A DNA stretch of 64,000 nt from NCBI RefSeq assembly GCF_964275005.1, contig NC_092685.1:26893649-26957648 (forward strand), written 5' to 3'. The DNA is from Diadema setosum. Taxonomy: Eukaryota > Echinodermata > Echinoidea > Diadematoida > Diadematidae. Of this stretch, positions 57,993 to 64,000 are shown piece after piece (the stretch's first letter is position 1; every line of letters begins with the position of its first letter). Position numbers and translations under genes: made by a program. The notes under the pieces were generated by a model, which was given only the letters and a program-made list of their open reading frames with translations, searched no databases and was not told the DNA's origin.

Positions 57993-60900
57993 ATGGACGA
58001 GAAAACTGCTACTAAGAATCCCACTGAGGGAGAGCGCCGCGAGGCAAATATTGCCAAGCGGCGCCGCCGACAGGCCCGGGGCAGGACCGAAGACCACACC
58101 GATCAGGTTCTCGCTGCCCTCAAGCGGAGCTACGGAGGGACTGTTAACCCTCTGGGCCCCGTCGCGGCCAGAGAAAAACGGGTCTGCAGTGACCGCAGAC
58201 CCACTGGAGGAAGACGCGATGCTGCACCGCAGACGCCGCGGGTTTCGGCGACGTCGAGAACCGCCGGTTGGGATGGCACCGATGACGACTCAAAGAAGCA
58301 GAGGCTGATTCGGATGATGAACGCCAAACCGACGGTTCCAAATGCAGCTTCGCCTAGTGACAACACCCATCGCCTAGAAGTAAGTGCATGGGAGTGATTA
58401 ATCGTTGACGAGTATGAAATTCAACGACATCCAGAAAGTATAATCACTTAATGCTGCAAATAATTAAGTATACTCATATTATACTGACAAACACAAACAT
58501 TAAAGAAATTATCATAGTTCCGGTCAAACCTGTCCCATGGGTCGCCTGCCTTATGTGGTCACTGACCCTTTATGTGTATACAAATTCAAAGGGGAGATAA
58601 ACTGTGTCTCATTATTGTATAGGGCCCCGTATAGCGTGGCCACTTATCAAATTCATATCTTATTTGGACATTTTCGTTGTGTATAGTTGCAAGAGAGCAA
58701 TGTTCAATATTCGGATCCTTCTGCCATAAGTTCTCCCTCTCAGGTAAATGCACTTTCCATGTATGCAGGGCAAACCAAACTTAATTGTTTCGAAAGAAAC
58801 TAAGGCAGAACAATTCTTCTTTGTTGCCTTCGTTGCTTCTGCTTGGTTTTTTTTTTTTTTTTTTGCACAGTTTATTTCTGAGATAAGACAGTATAAAGCT
58901 GCTATGTCGTTTGACCCTTTGCATGCATTTTGTGATATTGAGGGACATGACTGTGTGACGTCTTCATCCAGAATTGTCCTAATCCCGTCTGTATTGGCGG
59001 TCCGCCGTATTTAATTATGTAGCGCGCTTGTTGTAATCAGATAATCATAAACTATATTGAGAATGTTGAATCTTGTTGCTATGAACACGATGGATAGTTA
59101 AGAAGCTCGTATGAATCAATCCCTTAAAGTGGAACCTGATTATTGTTTAGCAATAACCTGATACAAATTAATTCATTCTCGAGGCTTATAGACATATACC
59201 TTCATTATAAAAAGGGACTCGTGAAAATATAGTTGCCATATTCCTGGTAGTTTCACTGAAATTATCGCACATGAAATTTCAAACAACAATTTTTTTTTTC
59301 CAGATAATTACAATCTTAAATATATTATACCTCGAGTGCTTTACATGCCCATAAGTAATCCGCGGTTCTTCCGACCTCAATGTTTACTGTTTTTATAGGC
59401 GGGCGAGAATTGTTACAGATCCCTGCAAAAGGATCTTGAAGAGGCCAAAGCCAAGCTCAAGGTATGCTTGTAGATGATAAGGAACATCATCTGTGACAAT
59501 ATGAAATAAAAAATTGAAGAGAAGTATAGAGCAACGATGCATTATACCTCTATACCTGTTCAACTATATACTTGCTATGTTTTGTCGGGCCTATTGTCAT
59601 GATTCATTGTTCCGACATGAATGTACAGTTATGTATCTGATGGGGACCACATTATGCAGCCAAAGAAGAGAAAGCCGGTTCTTCAGTTTTTAACACGTTC
59701 ATGCGATTGTTAGAAAATGACAAGCTGTCTTGCCCCTGCATTTTGAGCTCTCTACCATCAAGCAGCTACCAGAATCCGATATTTTGAACAATAATCTCGC
59801 CTTGCTGTTAAAGGGATCGTCATAGTTTTGGTTGAGACCTAATTTCAGGCTTCCAACATTTTTTGGTGAGATAATGAGAAACTTCTTATGAAATATGAAA
59901 GAGCATGTAATTCCATGAGGAATTCAACGTTTATTTGATGAAAATTGGTTTTGAAATGGCTGACATATCCAAAAAAGAGAGATTATAATAAAGTGTGGGA
60001 CCCACATTTTATTACGATCGCTTAAGTTGTTTTACTTTGTTTTTGGATGTCTCAGTCATTCCAAACCCGATTTTCATCAAATAAACTTTGAATTCCTCTT
60101 AAAATGGTATTTTCTGTACCATATCATAAGTGTTTTCTTGGCATCTCGCAAAAAGTTAAAAGCTCAAATTTCATCTCCACCAATACTGTACCATCCCTTT
60201 AATTCTATGAGGATTTCCACCCTAAAACTCAATATGAATAACCTACAAAACAATCGGTTAGAGCATGTGTATCATTCTTCTTCCACCCAATTTGAGATGA
60301 CTTGAGTGATGCGTTTTCATGACTGATCCCATGACTTGACAAACCGCCTTTAACAGACATACGAGCAGCTTATCCAAGCCGCCGTGACGGTGACGGGAGC
60401 GAAACTCGACGACTCTCTGCAGGCAGCAACTCTGGCAACGAATTTGCTCAGTACTTGGCGAGAGCAGGAGTCAACCATCAAGAGTCTGAAGGCAGATGGC
60501 GACAGGCTCAGAGAGGAGAAGGCCCTTGTACAGAACGCTTTGATGGTATTGTTCTTTGTGTTTCTTTTATTCAAGTTTTTGTGTTTCCCAAAATTGTTTT
60601 TGTAGCTTGCAAATCACATGCAATCGACAGTTTAAATCACCCAACTGAACTATGTGTCACTTGGTGGAATATGATATACAGGACTAACACTGTAGTAAAT
60701 CGCTATTTCTTTGCCATATGAAACATAAGAGAAATATGCTATAGAACACAAGTTTATTGACATAAATAGTCACAGACAAAGAAAGAGAGACAGGCAGACA
60801 GAAACAGACAGACACAGACAGACAGACAGAAAGACAGAAAGAAAGAAAGAAAAGGGCAGATACAGTGACATAGGGGGGGGGGTATTGTGCTGAGGCTATT

Positions 60901-63660
60901 ATTATGTAAAGTGGTGGAGTAACATGCCCACTTTACTGGAGATATAGTACAGGCAGGAAGCTGGAATATAGCTTTCCTGTCAAGACATGTAATATAAGTT
61001 TATGGAGCAACTTGCCCAATTTACTGTACATAGTGTTTGTAGAACCAGAAAGCTGAAATCTATTCATTACCAATATACAATAGCTGCTTGGTACTCAGTG
61101 ATAGTGCCACCACGCAACCTAAGGGTTGGCATTTGTATATGTGTAATAACTCTTTTTATTTTTCATGGTTAAAAGAGATCAAACTGGTTGCTCTGATGCC
61201 TGACATTGAATAAATCTCAACACCAACAAGGTGATTAATGTAATCCAATGTGTACTACATTGTCTTTGTCACTGCTTTGACGCCCACATATTAAGTTTGC
61301 TTAATATTTCTGTGTGATATATCCATTTGGATGAAATTATGTATTCGGGGTGAGAATAAGCCATCCTGACAAGTGACTTTATTCTACACACACACGCTAA
61401 CATCCCCCTTACAATTACACCGAACCAAGGATATAAAAGCCGTTTCGTGTTTAAGCGCTATAACCATAACCCACCCTACAATCTTGCGTATCCGCCGCCT
61501 TTATTTTGGTTTTACCTGATGGCATGGATTGTAACTCCTGTACGAAACAGGAGATAACAAATAAATATTACAAGTATTTAGAGTCAGTTGATCAAACTCT
61601 GACAAAGATGGACATCATTATACAGTAGTTCTGGTAGCTACCCGTCACACTAAAGTCATACAGAGGGTAAGAACGTTGTCCTGGTCATCCTTGAATATCT
61701 GCATCATCTTATAATCAACGCAGAGCGTAGTGACTGTTGCCAAGGAGATCACAGGCGATGAAGACCTCTCACCGGATGCTGCTGCAGGACGACTCAGGGA
61801 GAGCTGGAGCAAGATGGCGTCCAGGTACGGCGAGATCAAGTCTGTTTGGGAGGGGAAGTGCGACAGCCTCATCGCCGACGTGACGAAGACCCGGGCAGAG
61901 ATGGAGGTTGGTTTTGTCGTTACCACATCTTTACTTTAAATTTATGGATTTTATTTGACTTACACTATTGTCTTCTCCATCATTTATAACAAGTTATGCG
62001 TCTTATTCTGATGAATGTTCATTCTCAATAACAATATTCTTCGAAAAATATATTCTCTCTTTCTCTTCGGGCTGTCTCTCTCATTCTCTATGTCATTTAT
62101 CTTTTATGCGTTACTCTTTTCTCTTTCATCTCTGGCATTCAATTAATTCAATTCAATTCAATTTAATCGAACTTTTCTATCAATGTTTTTGTTTTATTCT
62201 GCTTCCACAGAACATAACATAAGAACATTACTTGCCTTCCTTTCCTCTTTCTCAAGCTGCCGGTCTTTCTCTTTTCGCTTCGCCTCTCTGCGCATTCACT
62301 TCATGTTGCAGTCTTAATTCATTGTGTCCTATCAAAATGAGCTAACGTTCCCATGAGACAACAAGTATGATGATAAGCTATCTCCCTGTTTGACTCATAC
62401 TTCACCGACTCTGTTCGTTTTCCGTGAAGTTGCACTATCACGAAAAGACCTTGTACTTCTGCGATAAAGGATTCGGTTGACAAGGACCCATGTATTGTTA
62501 ATGTTTCCCAATTAAAAACGAATTCCTCTTCAAATTTGGTTGTCCTCCAGAGTGGCATAGTAGGGCTGGACTAAACAAGAGAGCGCATATTAAGTGTCGT
62601 ATAAGAGATAGTCGATGATTATAATCTTTCTGGGTATACCTCGATGGAAGTATAAAATAATTATGTTGACAATGTTTGCAATCTGATGACGCAGGACTAC
62701 AAAATTCTTGCTGGCACTGTGCAGAAGACCATTGGCCTGGAAGGTGACTACGGACTAGATGATCTATCCTACAACTTCACCGAGACGTGGAGGGAGCTAA
62801 CAGAGAAGAACCAACGTCTGGTCGATAACATGAAGGTATAGATTGCTTTAGTTCGAGATTACATCTTTCTGTATGTGGTGCAGATCTCATGCGTTCCGTT
62901 GAATGTGAGGGCGGGTGATTATCTCGTGTTATTGTTCTGTGTGCAGATACGTTGTTCTCCATGTTCTTCCTTTAGCTCTTTGGTTCATTAATCTATTTCC
63001 TTTCAGTCTAAAAACGTTGTTTTTTTTTTTCTTGCATGTATACTCCTTCGCATTTACAGTAACTGCCATTACTGTGTCATCGAAAGATCCTCTTCGAGGC
63101 GTCTTTTAAATCCCTCTTGAAAAGCACATACAGGAATATTCCCAGCGAATGCTTCACAGTTGATATCCTCTGCCTCGGCCGAAATTCAACCATTTGGCGT
63201 CTCACTCTCCACAGAAAACCATCTCCATCCTGTATGTTATTTACCTCCAACATTGCTGGGGTGCTCGTCTGAATGAAAAGACTCAAAAGTTAGTGACCAT
63301 GCAGGCGAAATTGCGGGTTTTAATGAGTGAGAGCGCGTTGAATTACTACGATAAAATCAAATAACAAGCAATATGTTCATGCCGTATATCAAGTCATACT
63401 CAGTCCGAAGAGAAAAATAAAACAAAACAGCAGTTACGATGCCGAAATATCACATCACAAAAATCGCAACACGTTGGCAAATCAGTTGGTTAGGAGTGAT
63501 CTCTTTCCACGATATCTACAAACGGCATCCGAAAACAGCATTATGAATAAATTCGTTTTCCTCGTTTTGATTTTGATATACTCCCTCCCCACTATAGGAC
63601 CAAGTGATGAAGGCTGTTCGTCTGGAAGAAAAGTCCAGGGACCTCCAAGAACGCATCCAG
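57993..63660 (+). CDS. Unrecognised coiled-coil protein, 5' part, continues past the window
   Basis: Six exons, each a whole number of codons in phase 0, with good GT-AG ends: 57993-58379, 59399-59461, 60357-60545, 61724-61906, 62695-62835 and 63598-63660. That gives 342 residues before the right edge. Residues 1-129 are basic and low-complexity, with a nuclear-signal-like KRRRRQARGR near residue 22. Residues 130-150, 185-213, 242-274 and 306-342 are heptad-like helices rich in Glu, Lys and Leu. Exons 3, 4 and 5 look like copies of one unit: V..VTG (164), EITG (224) or TIG (288), an acidic linker, then L...(S/T)W at 184, 241 and 306, then coiled coil. I do not know this family. The Trp-bearing helices recall spectrin-like bundles, but the unit (47-63 residues) is too short. 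The start at 57993 is the first ATG after an acceptor-like TTTGTAAAG, so an upstream coding exon is possible. Confidence 0.8.
59808..60202. repeat. TTAA-type foldback MITE, AGGGATAGTATAGTTTTGG family, copy 2
   Basis: TTAAAGGGATCGTCATAGTT opens it and TACCATCCCTTTAA closes it, with TTAA at both ends. It shares the GAAATGGCTGACATATCCAA block and arm layout of copy 1 (57251). It fills nearly half of intron 2 of the coiled-coil gene and ends 155 bp before exon 3. Confidence 0.88.
60776..60858. repeat. (GACA)n/(GAAA)n microsatellite
   Basis: An imperfect CAGA/GACA repeat turning into GAAA, in intron 3 of the coiled-coil gene. A 10-G run follows at about 60871. Confidence 0.92.
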
Positions 63661-63829
63661 GTAAAACTCAAGCTATCAATAAATCATTTTGCAATTGCAT
63701 GATAGTTACGTAAAATACAGTAACTAAATCACGAGTACACTTTGGAATAGGTATTATTTCTCGATCTCACCACCACGCCACTGAGGGCTTTTATTCGCCT
63801 GCGTATTCAAAGTGTTAATTTTTATAGTA

Positions 63830-64000
63830 CAGTACACTCCCGTCAACATGCCCGTTATAACGAACACGGTTATAACGAAATTCTCGTTACAACGAAATCG
63901 AAATTCAAATCCCCAAATTGCAATTTATTGTCTTTATACACTATACTATTCGGTTGTAACGAAAGAAAACCGCTGGAGACCGCAGGCCCCCCCCCCCCCA
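63830..64000 (-). repeat. TA-flanked MITE, CAG..GTCC family, copy 4 (cut by window edge)
   Basis: CAGTACACTCCCGTCAACAT follows TA, with CCCGTTATAACGAACACGG just inside, in the same sense as the 7320 copy. It runs into a poly(C) tract at the edge, so its far end is not visible. Confidence 0.75.

Overview
This 64 kb window is animal nuclear DNA. It has four intron-rich genes with GT-AG introns, low GC, many short palindromic repeats and several non-LTR and SINE tails. The gene structures and the style of repeats fit a marine invertebrate deuterostome, most likely an echinoderm. That placement is inference from sequence style, not from a search. I saw no CRISPR array, prokaryotic operon, rRNA gene, functional tRNA gene or recognisable virus-like element.

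Layout. 1-6573 is the 3' flank and possible 3' UTR of gene 1, full of repeats. 6574-19173 (minus) is a complete TMEM62 orthologue with 14 coding exons and 663 codons. It is a membrane-anchored calcineurin-like metallophosphoesterase. 19174-28480 is intergenic. 28480-38506 (plus) is ABCB10, a mitochondrial inner-membrane ABC transporter with 12 coding exons; its 3' UTR may run to about 40.7 kb. 45757-53013 (minus) is a complete MEMO1 orthologue with 9 coding exons and 296 residues. 57993 to beyond the right edge (plus) is the 5' part of an unrecognised coiled-coil gene, with six in-phase exons seen.

TMEM62 and ABCB10 are divergent, ABCB10 and MEMO1 convergent, and MEMO1 and the coiled-coil gene divergent. 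Nothing suggests that the four work in one pathway.

Two results stand out. First, ABCB10 as sequenced carries about five single-base frame breaks in exons 6, 10 and 12, while TMEM62 and MEMO1 read cleanly end to end. It is therefore either a young pseudogene or allele, or a local assembly fault. Second, the coiled-coil gene shows an internal repeat, roughly one unit per exon, with a conserved Gly and Trp and no family I can name.

The non-coding DNA is dominated by hairpin-type MITEs. Several unrelated families end in TTAA; others have TA-flanked CTGTA.. or CAGT.. ends, or GGGCC ends. Also present are tRNA-derived SINEs, non-LTR 3' tails, microsatellites and repeated T(n)G(n) homopolymer blocks.
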